A stretch of 64,000 nucleotides of DNA from Desmodesmus armatus (GCA_007449985.2 VIIQ02000117.1:10001-74000); one strand, 5' to 3'. Counted from the stretch's first letter, positions 12,255 through 25,151 are shown. Notes: generated by a model from the letters alone, not told the origin. A program made the numbers and translations.

Positions 12255-14876
12255 CGCACAGTGCCCCTCAAGTCATACGCACTTGCGCGCATTTCAGCAC
12301 TAATATCAATGCCATGCCTAGCATATGTTTTGGTGGCAATATGTGCCCTCTCCCGCATATAAGGGGCAGTGATGGCCAGGTGAACAGCATGTAAGTCAGG
12401 CAAGAACGCTGTCTTCCTACCCTGCGCCACATACTTCAACCCATGACTGAATTCAAAACCAATGCCTGCTTTGATGGGGCCAAGTGCACCCATGTGTGAC
12501 ATTCTCCACACCCCTGGGCGCAAGCTGAAGTGTGGCCAGTGGTTTCGAGAGGCGGCCAGGTTGGTTGCATGCCCTCCATTCTGCAGAGCTAGTTGGGCCA
12601 CAGTACTTGTGTACCACATACTTCACACCGCAGGACTCGTGTTGGTCTCCCCCAGCAACCAAGGATGCTTCCTCGGCGTGGTCGGTGTCCTTGTAGTCAG
12701 GGTTGAACAGAACCTGACACAACAGTAGCAGCCAGCAGCGGTGTTGGTGCCAGCAACGGCAGCACCATCAGCTTGCAATCCATTACTGACTCAAAAGGAG
12801 GGATGCCTGTTGCTGACAGATGCAGGGCATCATCTCATGCTGATGACTGTCACAACAGTGGATGATCCACTGCAGTGTGCCCGACATGTCTGAGGACGAG
12901 TGCCATGTCTCACGGACCCTGCACCCTTGGCACGTGCACCAACCACCACACATCCGTATGATACATGGGTTCGGAAGGATCCTGCCGTGCCTGTGATCAC
13001 AGCCATGATGCTTTTAGGCAAACATGACCATGCTATCCTATGGCATGGTCACCTAAGCCTAAGCTTAGGCTACCAGAAGCTGACTAGTACTGCTGCGTAC
13101 GTGCAGTGTGTAGACACAGGGAGTGCATCCAGCCAATGCATCAGTCATCTCACCATCCAAGGATCTCCAAACTCCGAAGCTCACCTGTGCCACATCTGGC
13201 TCTGCCCTGAACACCTCTAGTGCCTTTGCCACCATGTAGTTGTCCCGCACAAACAGCCAGTCATCCTCCATCCACACAAAGTATTCGTAACCAGCAGCCA
13301 CCTTCATCAGGGTGTTGATGGAGCCTACGTGTCCTGACTGGTCAGCCGGCTTCTCCAGCCAGTTGATATTGGGTGCAATGGCCTTCATCTCTAACAGCTC
13401 CTCTGCACTGCTGCCGTCATCTACTGCATACCAGTCATCCACCATGTGGCTGCAATCCAGGCATCGGAGCCTGTGCAGTGACAGCATATGGTGCACAAGG
13501 TCAGTCACCTTGCAGGATATACGTACACATGTTCAAAACAGTTCAGGTTGAATGAACCAGGGGCCCTTCGGCAACTGCTGGGACAAATCGTCACAGCAAC
13601 TGCCATGGGCCCTGGTGCATTCAGCCTGAGCTTAAGTTAGCAAAGTAGCGACATGCTCAGCATGTGGGGCCCACAGCTATCACAATGATCCCTATGATAG
13701 CATACACCAGCCATTGATGGCGTCATCCGCTGGGGGCAGCTGCAACCTCTGCGATAACAGTACGTACCTAAAGCTCAGGTAGGTGCGCATAAGAGTTTTG
13801 AACGTTTGGCAGTGGTGAAACCCAGGCCAATCCTTGGCTTGGTGCTGTTGGCAACAGGCAATGCACACTTGTCGCTGTCACTGCATTGCTGCCCAGCCAA
13901 GCTCTGGCACTGGTCTGCACCATTGGCAGCTGAAGTCTGTGGCATGCTGACAGTGCTGATGTCTGCTGCAATGGAGTCCAACATCAGTACGGCATGAGAC
14001 TGACTTTGCCCAGTGTCCTTCCTCATCAAGCGGTAAAACTGCGACACACAAAGAAAGGAATAAGTAGTAAACATTGTTGTCAGCATGCGACTGGCCCCGC
14101 CGTTGTGGCGGCCCGATATGCATTGTTGCCACTGGAGCTGACTGTCACAGTCCTTTGGAAGTCCCCTTCAAGCAGCCTGCTGAGCTTGCAGAGCCTCTCC
14201 GGCTGACTGGCCAGCACACAATGACCTTGCAAAACAAGCATCAAGCCAAAAGCTTGTTGCTCAAACAGGCATCTGACATGTGACGGTGACACGGGGTCAC
14301 AACACATTGTAATACAACATTGTGACCGCTCGCATTTGACCTTATAACGGCTGGTCGGGCTGCATTTCTCATGGCCCCGGGGCTCTGCCTGGCAGTCCCT
14401 GGCTTTACTTGTGGAGCACTCCACCAAAGTTGATCGCCACATACCTTTGCATACAATTGGTCGTTGTTCCACACTGTGACCACATCAGCTTCGGTCCTGT
14501 TGAGGTAGTGCCTGACCTTGCTGGTCATGCCATCAAGCCTACTCCCAGTATCCAGGAGGACACCCCAAGAGCCCCCCATGTCTGATGCTACACGCAAGGC
14601 TGTAGCCTGCTCATCATCTCGGTCTACAGGGCGGGGGAGCCGCTTAACATGCAGTTTGCTTCCAGCAATGTGATCTGCCGCTGCATGAGCATTATCTGCG
14701 ATGCCCGTGTCGATCAGCACAGCAGCATCCACCCAATCAACTACACCTGCCAACGCATCGGCAACACTGCCCTCGACATTGTCAGAGTATGTTACAGATA
14801 TCAGGAATGGTTTGCTAGCGCCAGCCAAGCACTGGAATGCACACAACAGCAAAGCGACCAAGCACAGGGCACCCAT
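12255..14876 (-). pseudogene. secreted/lumenal glycosyltransferase-like gene with two apparent 1-nt frameshifts
   Basis: Exons 14876-14445, 14038-13768, 13470-13185 and 12713-12255; the end is not defined. It starts with a signal peptide (MGALCLVALLLCAFQCLAGA), then a domain FLISVTYSDNVEGS...WVDAAVLIDTG...GVLLDTG. Exon 3 holds a GT-A-like core: VDDWYAVDDGSS, GSINTLMKVA, YFVWMEDDWLF (acidic metal-binding type motif). Exon 4 has VLFNPDYK, HWPHFSLRPGVWRM, GFEFSHGLKY and AFLPDLHAVHLA. Near 13800 the sequence AAACG-TTCAAA needs one more base to read KR-F-KTLMRTYLSFR into the next exon. Near 12555 the frame changes again between EWRACNQPGRL and RNHWPHFSLRPG. Either the gene is degenerate or the assembly has single-base errors. 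It probably modifies glycoproteins in the secretory pathway. Exact family unassigned. Confidence 0.7.
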
Positions 14877-15304
14877 GTGATCGAGCACAGTGCATAAATT
14901 GGGCGACTGACTGATGTGTCGAATGTTGGTGTAAAGTCTGTTATATGCAAAGAACAATGCTATCATCTGCACACGCTGTGCATACGACCGGGTTCGATGC
15001 GCCCGAGGCAGGGCACTGCGTCCACGCTCGCGACCGCAGTAAAGAGACAGCCTGTCAAGTGCTGACAGGCCGAAACAATTAAACAACCACAAATATAAGC
15101 ATTTTCGTCTGCTGTTTTGTTCTCCGAGGCATCTCTGTTCTGTGTCTCTCTGTACTCCAAGCGTTTGTCTGGTTGTTTGCCTTTGGCACTCTGCTAGGCG
15201 CTTGCGTTGCCTTTGTCGCCTTTCTGCGCGTGAATGCAATAAAGCAGCAAAGACATCAGGGAGGGCAGCCCTGTTGCTGGCAGATGCACAGACCAGCAGT
15301 AGAC
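14877..15304. promoter_or_regulatory. bidirectional promoter between two divergent glycosyltransferase genes
   Basis: 428 bases separate the start codons of the - strand GT gene (14876) and the + strand GT92-like gene (15305). A large part (from about 14960) recurs at 26905-27360, ahead of the HtrL-like gene, so the regulatory region was duplicated along with a signal-peptide exon. Confidence 0.55.
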
Positions 15305-16586
15305 ATGCGATTGGGATCACTGAAGCTAGCTCTGCTGGCGCTGTTGGCCGTGTGCGGCGTGGCAGAGGTGACTTTGACCAGTACAAACCTAGAACAGCAG
15401 TTGGGAGGCACCAACAAGCAGACCAGCAGATCATTGACAGCATACAGACATGTTCATCTTTGTGTGTCAGCAGACAGAGTACATGTGTGTACTGCTCCTG
15501 TGAGCTCACTAGGAACCGTCCATTGGGATAGGAGTGTGTGTGGCCAGCGTCTGCAACAGCAGCTTCTCTAAACAGGCCATGCTCTTGTTGATGGGAGTGC
15601 GGCAGCCGCAGACCGTCAGGCAGTCTACAGCATCTACAGAGGCAGGCCTCCATGAACTGCTGCCCAGCTGTCTTTCGTCAGATGTCAGCATGATACTACC
15701 ACAGCGTGTGCCGCAATCACACAGTGTGCATGTGCGGGTGCATGTGTGCGCGTGCCACGCTGGCAGCGTTGTGGAGCGTGCGCGTTGAAAACCATGTTGT
15801 CCAATGGATGATGAACAACGGACATGCCTTTCCTTGTCTTCCATGCAGGCCTTTCTGGACAAGGCCAGCCCCGTTCTGCCCAAGGTGCTCAACAACAAGC
15901 TTGCTGACAGCATTGTCAGCAGCAAGCAGCCAGCACTCATGGGCTTACAAACATCAGGTGAGGCACTCACCATTGATCAGATGCCCCCGCCCCCACCCCC
16001 CAGCCCGGGGCCATCAGCAGGCGGAGGCTTGACATGCATGGATTCGGCACTTCAATCTGTGCACAGCGCTGTGCTGGCTAGCACCCCTGACGAATCAACT
16101 GAGCCTGCAAGAAGCTGATGACAACCATCCACAAGTGCTTGATTTTTTATGCCCGCTGGCAAATGCTTAAGTGCTGCTGATGCACATGCGGTCCACTTCT
16201 CTCAAAGAGTCTCTTGTGTGCTATTGGTACTGCTGCTGCCTCCCTGTCCTTACTGTGCAGCAAATGCTACCAACAAAATCACTGATACACAAGACATGCA
16301 CCATGGTCTGCACTACAGCAGAGACTTTGGGGTGTCCAGCTTCACCTTCTCTGGAGAATGGGGCGGGCGACCTTACCTTGCCACCCTGCACACAAGGGTA
16401 GTCTGTACAGACGACACTGTACAGACAACACTTGGCAAGCACATGCGAATGGTGATCAGAATTGCTACAGCTCCACATCCATACTACAGATACGGACGGC
16501 ACTATGAATTTTCAGTCACTCCAGCTGGATGGTTCAAGTATGGAGATGGAGGTATGCCCAAGATTTGGCTTCAGGACTATGCAACA

Positions 16587-16589
16587 TGA
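16587..16589 (+). other. in-frame TGA inside the GT92-like gene
   Basis: The frame reads WLQDYAT-TGA-ERVAVKQHVDEREVDGAWFFDD with protein-like sequence on both sides. No in-phase GT-AG intron that would remove the stop was found. A single substitution (for example from CGA) would explain it. Confidence 0.6.
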
Positions 16590-19111
16590 GAGCGGGTTGC
16601 TGTCAAGCAGCATGTTGATGAGAGGGAGGTGGATGGGGCGTGGTTCTTTGACGATGAGTGGACTACACAGTGCTGGTTGGGCACAGCCAATCTGAAGCAA
16701 GATGTGGCCTACTCCCTGCACATCGAGGGCTCCGAGCGCTCATACCAAGCTGTGCCCCCGGGCCCCTGCCCGTCCATCCACCCAATGTTTCAGCAGCAGC
16801 CCTGCAGTGTTGAATGCGCAACCAACACATCCCGGCCTTCTGACAGTGACGGCACTACCTGCCCCAGCATGAGTGCAAGTTCAAGCAGCGACAATTTAAC
16901 AATGGTTACTTCAGCGCCATTGGTTTGGATGGCGCCAGTTCAGAAGGTCGTATTTGCCAAAGCACACATGGCCTACATTGTGCGGCAGCACCTGGAGTAC
17001 CATCAACGGCTGGGTATGGCTGGCACACTGATGCCATGTGACTACTTTGTTTGCTTGGAGTTGCTGCAAGACCCATTCCTTGCACGCAGGGCAAAGGAAG
17101 GCCGACTGGTCCTGTGGGTGTGGGTGAGTGCTTGACATCCGTCACCATTTAAAGATATCGGGCTGAAAGTTGTTTGCAATCTAGGCAGTGCCTGCGGCAG
17201 CATCAGTGAAGTTGACAGCAGCAGCAGTTGCTGGTGCCAACCAATGCCGTACTACAGTGTTCAGCAGTAGCAGGTGCCAGCTGAGCTACAGCTGGCAGCG
17301 CAGTGCCACTAGTACTGCTTACAACAATCGGTGCTGCCAGTCGACCAGCACTGTGTCAGTTGCTGGTGTCATCATCATCATCATCACACGTGTTTCCGGC
17401 CAGTTTCATTGCGCATGCAGCAAGCTGCTAGCAGCAAATCGACCTTGGTGCAAGACAAGCAAGACACCACCAGGCGACCAGTGACCTAGGACTCCTAGGT
17501 CTAGTGGCACTAGATAGCCTGTGCCAGTTATGGCCACAACGAAGGCATACAAAGGGCATAAGAACAGCGCTGAAACGGGCTGCTGCAGACCACCCCACAC
17601 ATGCTGCTCTGTGGTTGCAAAACCAAACTATCGGATCTAATTGGTGTTGTGCACCAAATTTGCTGTTGAGCTGACTTGCATGCCTCATGGGCAATCTTCA
17701 CTCACGGTGACATCTTGTGCTCTGTAGACTAAATGTGTACACATGTACGGTACATGTTGCTTTTGCAGGAGCATGGGAATGAGTACGACAAGCCCCACGA
17801 CAAGCTGTATATCACCTTCAACATCATGTGCATGGCGGCTTACGGCACATCCGCTATACTGTCTTTCCACGACCTTGATGAGTTCCTTGTGCTGCCATCC
17901 GGCAAGCCCCTTCAACAGCTTTTGGCTCCGGGTGGCTGCCTGGCTGGGGTGAAGCAGTACTCTCAGGCAACCATCCGATCCAAAGTAACAGTGGCGACCA
18001 ACTGGAGAAACCCTGACCCAAATTCTCAAGGAGAGCTCCCAGCCTGGCTCGAGCATGAGCTGTGGGTTGATGCCGTCAACGCCTTGAACTACAGCGTGGC
18101 ACCTCAAGGATTCTGCGGCTGGAAATCGATTGTGGACCCAAATTCTGACTACAACTACCTGTGTAAGTTGCGTCCACCCACCCACAGAGCAAATGCATCA
18201 TGTTGTGCCTATCAATTGCTGCTGAGTGCTGGTGCAAGTGAGCGTGTTGACGTGGCCATTTGACGAGGTGCACAGATGGTGCCACTCTGCGACTCCGCCA
18301 CTGTGCTAATCCGCCTGATATAGCATCATTGACTGCTGGTGCTGTTTGTGCAGGCCACGACCACTTGGAGCGCAACGGTATGATGGATGATGGCCAGTGG
18401 ACCAACTACGTGGACTACAGTTGTGGCTACAACATGCACTTCACCAATTGGTTCAGTGACAGGCTTGGAACAGGGACTGTTGGGGGTGCAGATGGCGATT
18501 TTGTTTCTCTGAAGGAGTCAGAAATCGCCCAGTTGCGCTCTCTGTATCAAACAGGTGAGCACTGCTGTCACATGGTGTCTGCATACATCTGCATAGGTGT
18601 CATTAACACTCAATGTTGCAGGTGCCACCACATGACTTTGGCTGCCAATAACCAAATAGTATTCTTGCCCTTTGTGTTGGTTGGCTTCCATTTGGCTCTG
18701 CCAGATGCTGCCACAGCCAGCTTAGTGTTTGCTTTCATGCTCCTTTGTGTGGCACATGCTGTGGCACATCCGCTGCCTGTGCATACACGTGTATGCAGCA
18801 GCATGCCATGTTGCTGCCTGAGGCAAGTGTAATTTCCATGCAAACAAGCACTGTTGCTGCTGGCCGACATTCTTCTGTGTAGGGAACAACACTGAGTTGG
18901 AGCAGGCAGCTTGGACGTGCCCTACAGCAGGGGGCCTGGAGCCAAGCATTGAAGACGGTCGGTGTGCCAGTACAGCGCAAGGCTTGCAAAACGAGGCTCC
19001 AAGCTTGCGTCCGGCGTCCCCACTGTCAGACCAACCTTTGAAGCATGCAGTGAAGACTGTCAGTATTACTCTGGTCACCCATCGCGCTGACATCCTCATC
19101 AGCCGTGCCCT

Positions 19112-22100
19112 CATCGGAAATTTGTACGCGACTGTGACAGTACGGCTGCAACAGTCGCAAGTCGATATAGTGGAGACAGTCCGGCTGTCCGCCACGGCTG
19201 GTGCGACTAAATGCCGACTGTGTCACAACAGTCGAGGACCGCTGTGATAGTCGACGGGTGTTATCATGCCTATATTCGTTTTCGTATGGCTACGTCAGAG
19301 TTACATCATCGCATATCTGATAGTATCTGCCGATCCTGCAGCACTATGATAACTATACTGCCCTGGCCCTGTCCTGCCTTGTTCTGGCGGGATCTGTTAG
19401 TGTTGGCAACACAGCTGTCAGGCTCAAGTGTATGAACCCAGTTACACACCTTGCTGAGTTGAGCATGAGGTGGGCCACCACATCAACCGATATGCTCTCA
19501 GGCACACCCAAGCAACGTGCATAGAGCAGTTTTGTAGGGCCGCCAGCTGTCAACTGTAGTGCAAGCCTAGCCAAGACTTTGGAATGTGTGGATGCAAGGA
19601 GAGGGTTGCGTACACGTTCAGCAAACAAGCGCCTAACAAATGTGAGTTAGCTCATGCACATCCGAAGAGTCTTCCTCATAGTTGCCCCACAGATGATGTG
19701 GCACAAGCAGCTGGTACTATGCAAAGCATCGCTGATGGCAACATCCTTCAGAGTAAGCTTTCAGGGGTTTGAACCTATGTAGATTTACAGTTAACATCAA
19801 TTGAAAGGTGGGACCCTTGGGGCTGCCTTCCGCAAACCGCTGGCGCCAGTAGTAAGGCGGCCCGGTACGCTGGTTGACCACATATTTTCACCACCCCTGA
19901 AGAGGGGGGGGGGGGGGGGTACGCCAAACAAAGTTGTATCCCCCTCGCCATCCCGTTTGAGGCTCCTTGGCCCTGACCCCACCCACCCCTCGCGGCAAGT
20001 GCAAGCTTGTTACGGCACTGCTGTATCCCATGCTGCCGAACTGCTGCCTGCCACACACCCCTTCCGTTTGAGGCTGTTTTGCAACTGGAATCTCCCTCCC
20101 TAGCCGGTTCAGGCCTGGCACCCCCCCCCCCGGGTCTTCTTTGTTGGTGGACCCCAGGCCTACTAAGCCTAGGCTAGGCTGCTTATAAGTTGCAGCTAAC
20201 TGGACAGCTTGGATGGGAAAGCTGGGCTAGGTTCAGCCCACGTATAGCCGTGTTGCCAGCAGCTTGCAAATGCCACCGTCGAAAATTGCTATCTCACTTA
20301 CAAGTACAGTAGAGCAGAAAGCATCAGAATCCCAGCTGTCACCCCAGCTTTTGAACATGCCGTGCAGTTGGACACATTATCGCTTTGACTCAACTTGTCG
20401 TTAGAATTTCTATCGTATGACACAGCGTTGTCGCTCGCTATGGGCGTATAGAGCAGCAGTATGTTTGCAGCGATCTCAGCTGATCTGGACAGCATGCAAT
20501 GGTGCAGCCAGTTTCACCCAACAGCACGTTCCACATACTGCAAGTTGATCTGCCATTGTATTAGTGGCCTCCGTCGTCAATGGGGCGCTCAACGTGGTTC
20601 GACGACAACCAACTTCCTGACAGTTGATGATCACATGGCTCAGGTGCGGACGTGCTGCAACACATGAGGAGCCACTCGAAAGAAGGTGACACATGGCACG
20701 CATTGGCATGCATGGCAGGCACCAGGGTATGCTTCTATGGCAGAAGCAGATGCAAGGAGCAGCAGATGGTGGTGTACTGTTGGCACTGTTGGCACACATT
20801 GACCTGTGCTGGACGTCCCAAACAATATGTGGCACGTTTGTTTGTCCACTGTGCAGGAGCCATCAGCAGCTGCTACGCTTGTTGATGGGCTGAACTGCCA
20901 GCAGGGGTCGAGGCAGACACATCACTCAGCCAGAGATGGGCTTTCCATGGCCAGCACGACAGCAGCAAGGGTTCATGACTACCTAGGCAGCATGTCCTGC
21001 GTTCGAGCATGACAGTGGCGTTACTTACTGGCAGCAAGGACAACTTCAGCAGCTGCAGAGATGCTGCAGCACGCGTGCACTTCAACAGATGCCATCTGCA
21101 TTCCATATGTAAGTGTGCAGCTGATGTGCCCGTTGTTGGCTGGTTGGAATGCATGCGGCGTCGAATGTGTCAGGCACTGCAGGCAGCAAGCAGTGTGTGA
21201 GCGTTCTGAGCCCCTCCTATTTCACACGGCATTTTCTTCATAGATAGGCATGATGGATTCGTTTGCTGATGTGCCACAGTGCTTCCTTGTTGTCAGGTAA
21301 CACCATGTGCCAGTATGTCTGCGCGGCATTGCTTCAGTATGCATAGGGTCCTGCACTGCTACTTAGACAGGCACTAAACAATAAGACGCTAGGTGTGCTA
21401 TCCCTTCAAGGACGGCAAGGCTTGCCTGACTGCTGACACATATCAACGTGTTGTTTTGCCCGGCGTCGCAGTTCCAGCAGTGCACGTACGCAACAAGCTG
21501 GAGCTCAGCATGTTCCGAAGGGCCGTGAACTGAGGACGAATATCGAGGCTCAGCGAGGGACCCAGTCCATTGCTGCTGGACCTACAGGTGGGGCATGCGC
21601 ATCAGCAGCGCCCCGGTCCTGATATGAGAAAGTTCAGCTGCTCCTAGGATTGTCGTCTTACAAACATAAGCAGGAATGCAGCATGGCATAGCTTGCCCTT
21701 GTACACCTTGTTTGCTCAAGAGGGTTGCACAACAACAGTCACAATCACTCGTGCAGGGTGCAGCATGGCATGTTATCATCGTGACGTGACGTGCTCTGGG
21801 TGTGGACAGCCTTGACAATGGCTACGTAGAACATGGGTGTGATCTGTTGCCTCACATATTACAAAGCTCTGTGCTGCTTGCTGCTCAACTGCAGGACACG
21901 AGCTGAGACTGATAAGGAGTGCAGGAGCCTGAAGGATGGCCGTGAGCATTGCTGACGGATGCTGAATGTGGTGGTGGATGCTGTTGTAGTTTTTTTTGGG
22001 GGGATTTTGAGGGTAATTGTGTTGTTGGCCCACCCCCCCTGGGTGTCGACCATCAGCTGTGACGCGTCCAGCATGTTGTGGTGTCTTCTACTGGCACTCA

Positions 22101-22722
22101 CAAGGTTTTCTTAAATGCTTGGAATGTGGTGCCTCTATGCATGGGCAGGCAAGCCTCCCAGTCTGATTTCAAGTTCGACTGATATTTTGAGTTTGACTGT
22201 TTTGCGCATCATGTTGTTGTCAGCAGCAGGGTGTGGCACGTTCTCAAGAATTGCTTGGGACCGTCTGAGGCATGTGTGTCTCTATCCCGGGATATGCATG
22301 TCTCACGTGCAGGGTTGGTGCAGGGTTGGTGCGGGGCGACAGCTGTCTAACCCTCTTGTGTCACGGCACAAGAAGGAAGTTGTGCCATTAAATGTTGTCT
22401 TGGCACATGGTATGTGGGGTTCACCAACACCATGCAGTTATCGGATTGGACTGAGTGACAAGTGAATAACATGATGAAGCTCCGCATGCATTCAGCTGAA
22501 CGTGCACAAACAGCGGAACAAAAGCCAAAATAGCCGTTCTTTTTTAAAACAGTGGGCACTGGTCAGTCGGCTTTGGCAAGTCGCGACTGTTGCAGTCGAC
22601 TGGTGACAGTCGCGACTATAGTCAGCCGACTGTCACAGCCCCGGTTAAGCCATGTACTGTGATATTCACGACTGTAAAAAAGGCTTTAGTCGGCTGTCAC
22701 AGTCTTGTACATATTTCCGATG
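19112..22722. mobile_element. 3.6-kb TIR DNA transposon, non-autonomous, inserted in the GT92-like coding sequence
   Basis: The left end starts CATCGGAAATTTGTAC..GACTGTGACAG (19112-) and the right end, read in reverse, starts CATCGGAAATATGTAC..GACTGTGACAG (22722-): a roughly 28-bp imperfect terminal inverted repeat. Subterminal regions on both sides are packed with AGTCG/CAACAGTCGC motifs. The flanks carry a CT dinucleotide on each side (19110-19111 and 22723-22724), a possible 2-bp target duplication. Removing the element plus one CT restores the reading frame exactly (ISRA-L-KSVDLLAG). No transposase-like reading frame was recognised inside, so it needs help from elsewhere. Confidence 0.8.
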
Positions 22723-24059
22723 CTGAAGAGCGTGGATCTGTTGGCAGGTGCTCATCTTGTGGTCCACACCACCGCCCTGGACTCCCCCGGTCGCACCCTG
22801 GCGGCTGCAGCTGAGGCCGTTGGCGACAAGCTTGTGACTCGTCAAATCCCATTTGGAGGCTTGGAGCAGATGCTGAACAGCTCGTTGGCTTTGGCAAGGC
22901 AGCTGGGTGCTGAGTGGGCCATTCTGTTAGGCCCAGACCAACAGGTGCTTGCTGTCGATGGCCTGCAGCAAGCTATCGCAGATGCTATGAGCTCTGACAC
23001 AACGCAGCACAACTGCCACCACAGAAGCCTGGAGTACTCTCAGGTGAGGTTGACTGCACGCTCTGTAGCGAGGACACGCCATGTCAAAGTAGTATCAGTG
23101 AGTGCAATAGAGGTTTGTAGTAGTGACTGGTAAGTAGTGAGCTTGCAGCAGTGCCGACTTTAAGGTTGCTTGCAAAAGAGCTGCACAGGTGCAACTGGGA
23201 GCGGGTTTGGCCCGACACTGGCACAACTCTGTGGTTGCAACCACCCCTGTGCACTGCTGATCCTCTGTCATGCTGCAGGATCACATGCCATGCACAGTTT
23301 GCAAACTCCAAGCCCAGTCTTCACCCTCTGGCATTCTCATGCTGACTTCGTCTGTGTTCATGCGTGCTTTCTCTCCTCATCTCTCCCTGCTAGGCGTTCC
23401 TGGTGCAGCTGTCCGCTGGTGGTGGTTTTGTTCATGACCAGTATGTGCAGCCACATGGCCACAAAGAGGCCAGCCTGCAGGGATGCACTGTCACAAGACC
23501 AACCAAGGTCGAACCCTGGAAACAGCGCCGCGCAAGGGAAGCCATCAGCGCTGTGCGTGGGGGTCATGCAGAAACAGAGATGCCCCAAGCAGCATGGTTT
23601 GTACTCGCTGAAGCGCAGTGGGTGCTGGGGGCGAGGCAGGACGCACAAACCGCCTGGCAACAGTGCAGTGGGCTGCAGCAGTCGCATGAGTTGGGAGCAC
23701 TTTGTGCCTACAGACTTGCAGCGCTGGCATATACACCTCAGAATGCACACTCTCAGGCCTTTGACGCTTTGCAAAAGGCGATCGACATGCATGGCTCCAC
23801 ACCTGAGGTGTGTTGGCTTGCTGCATACTCAGCATACTATGATGGCCAGTATGAGCGTGCCAAGGAATTAGCCATGCAGGCTGTGCAGGTTGGATGCTAC
23901 AAGGGCAGTTGCATCTCGCAGGGAAGGATACCTCAGACATTGGGGGCTCGCTATGGCTATCCTTTTGATGTGTTGCACTATGCTCTCATGCAGCTGGGTG
24001 ATGAGGAAGGTGCTGAGCTAGCAAAGCAGGAGACCCAGTTGGCTCAACCGGCCATTTGA

Positions 24060-25151
24060 AGGAGCTCTTTAGGGCCCCCTTTAAAGGCGCAGCTGGTAAC
24101 AATACTGTAGCTACAGGCTATAGCCTGGGCTTGATCAAACAGCACAGCCGGCAGGTTGTGAGGCCCATCTGTAATCTTTTGTCACAACGTCACCTACTGA
24201 GTGGCACTTTGGTGGTGTAATCAGTCACACAGTGTGGCAGCTACCGATGTACATGTGTTTCTCGATCTGTGGTTGGTTCATGTCGTGGATTAGGCGGTTG
24301 GCTTGTCAGGCGCGTTTCTACTCCCAGCTGAGTAAGTGGGCTGAGTGTGTGCCACACGGCATGTGTGTTCAAGACACAGTGTGCCTTCAAGACTTCTGTT
24401 GAACAGAAAGTTCTCCCGGAGGCTCAGCAGCAGTCAAATGATTTGGCATTCAATGCCGCAACCACGGTGTCATTTGAAAATGGTGTGCCACACAAATGAC
24501 AAAGCACACCAAGTGCTACTGATGAGGTACCCCGCACCACAAAGAACGTGTCTGGAGGCGCTCCCTTTGTTTTCAACCACACAAGTTGAATGCTGCACTT
24601 GCTGCCTAGGATATTTGTAGTTTGGTCAAGACATTCACGCCACTTTGCATTGTCTTTGCTATGCACGACCAGCTGTCAAAGCCAGAACGCTGGCTTGCAC
24701 ATAAGTGCATACAGAGCATGTGCAGTGTCGTCTTGCAAGTTTGGCACACCTGCATGGCATGCAACCACATAAGCTACCATAGCCTTGAAGTGTTACTGCG
24801 CGACCTGCACAGTCCAGGCGTTGTGGCGCCAGTCATGCCATGATTCACGGATATCATCTCCGAGTGGGGGGCCAAAGGCCGAACAACAACCAATCGGATC
24901 AAACCAGACTGGCACTTAGCCTAGCGGCTAGCCATGCCAGGGACCTGGTATGTGCAGACGTGAGCGAGGACGACTGGGTACAGGTATGTAAACAATCACA
25001 ACCAGGGTAAGGCCAAGCAGGTGTGCTCGACGTTGGCTCACTGCTCAGCCTGAGTGGCCGAGACACCCTGGCCAGCATCAGCAGGGACGACACAACCACG
25101 TCACTGTGATCACAGTAGTACTGTGATATATAGTACACCAGCGGTGTGCAT
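24060..25151. other. convergent intergenic region
   Basis: Lies between the 3' ends of the GT92-like gene (+) and the HtrL-like gene (-). It has TGTAA motifs at 24170 and about 24215 on the + strand. No coding sequence seen. Confidence 0.5.

Larger units (their letters stand above)
15305..24059 (+). pseudogene. GT92-like multidomain glycosyltransferase, interrupted by a transposon and an in-frame TGA
   Basis: Exons: 15305-15478 (signal peptide MRLGSLKLALLALLAVCGVA; end uncertain), 15849-15957, 16261-17123, 17769-18162, 18354-18554, 18883-19111, [element 19112-22722], 22725-23043 and 23394-24059; phases agree at each junction from 15849 on. Exons 3-5 resemble glycosyltransferase family 92 (DUF23): VVFAKAHMAYIVRQHLEYHQ, then SFHDLDEFLVLPSGKPL with the DxDEF metal-site pattern, later GHDHLERNG and YSCGYNMHFTNWF. 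After that comes a second domain like the N-terminal domain of the neighbouring - strand gene (ITLVTHRADILIS | KSVDLLAGAHLVVHTTALD), then an alpha-helical TPR-like tail (EAQWVLGARQDAQTAWQQC; YDGQYERAKELAMQAV). TGA at 16587-16589 lies in frame between two coding-like stretches. TGTAA at 24170 is a likely polyadenylation signal. Probably non-functional in this allele. Confidence 0.75.

Noticed and set aside
14985..15005. GGGTTCGATGCGCCC as a tRNA or SINE B box (also at 26935)
   Set aside because: No A box at the right distance; it is part of the duplicated promoter module.
14241..15653. 470-codon open frame on -
   Set aside because: Only its middle (14876-14445) is the true first exon of the GT gene; the 5' part is promoter and the 3' part is intron.
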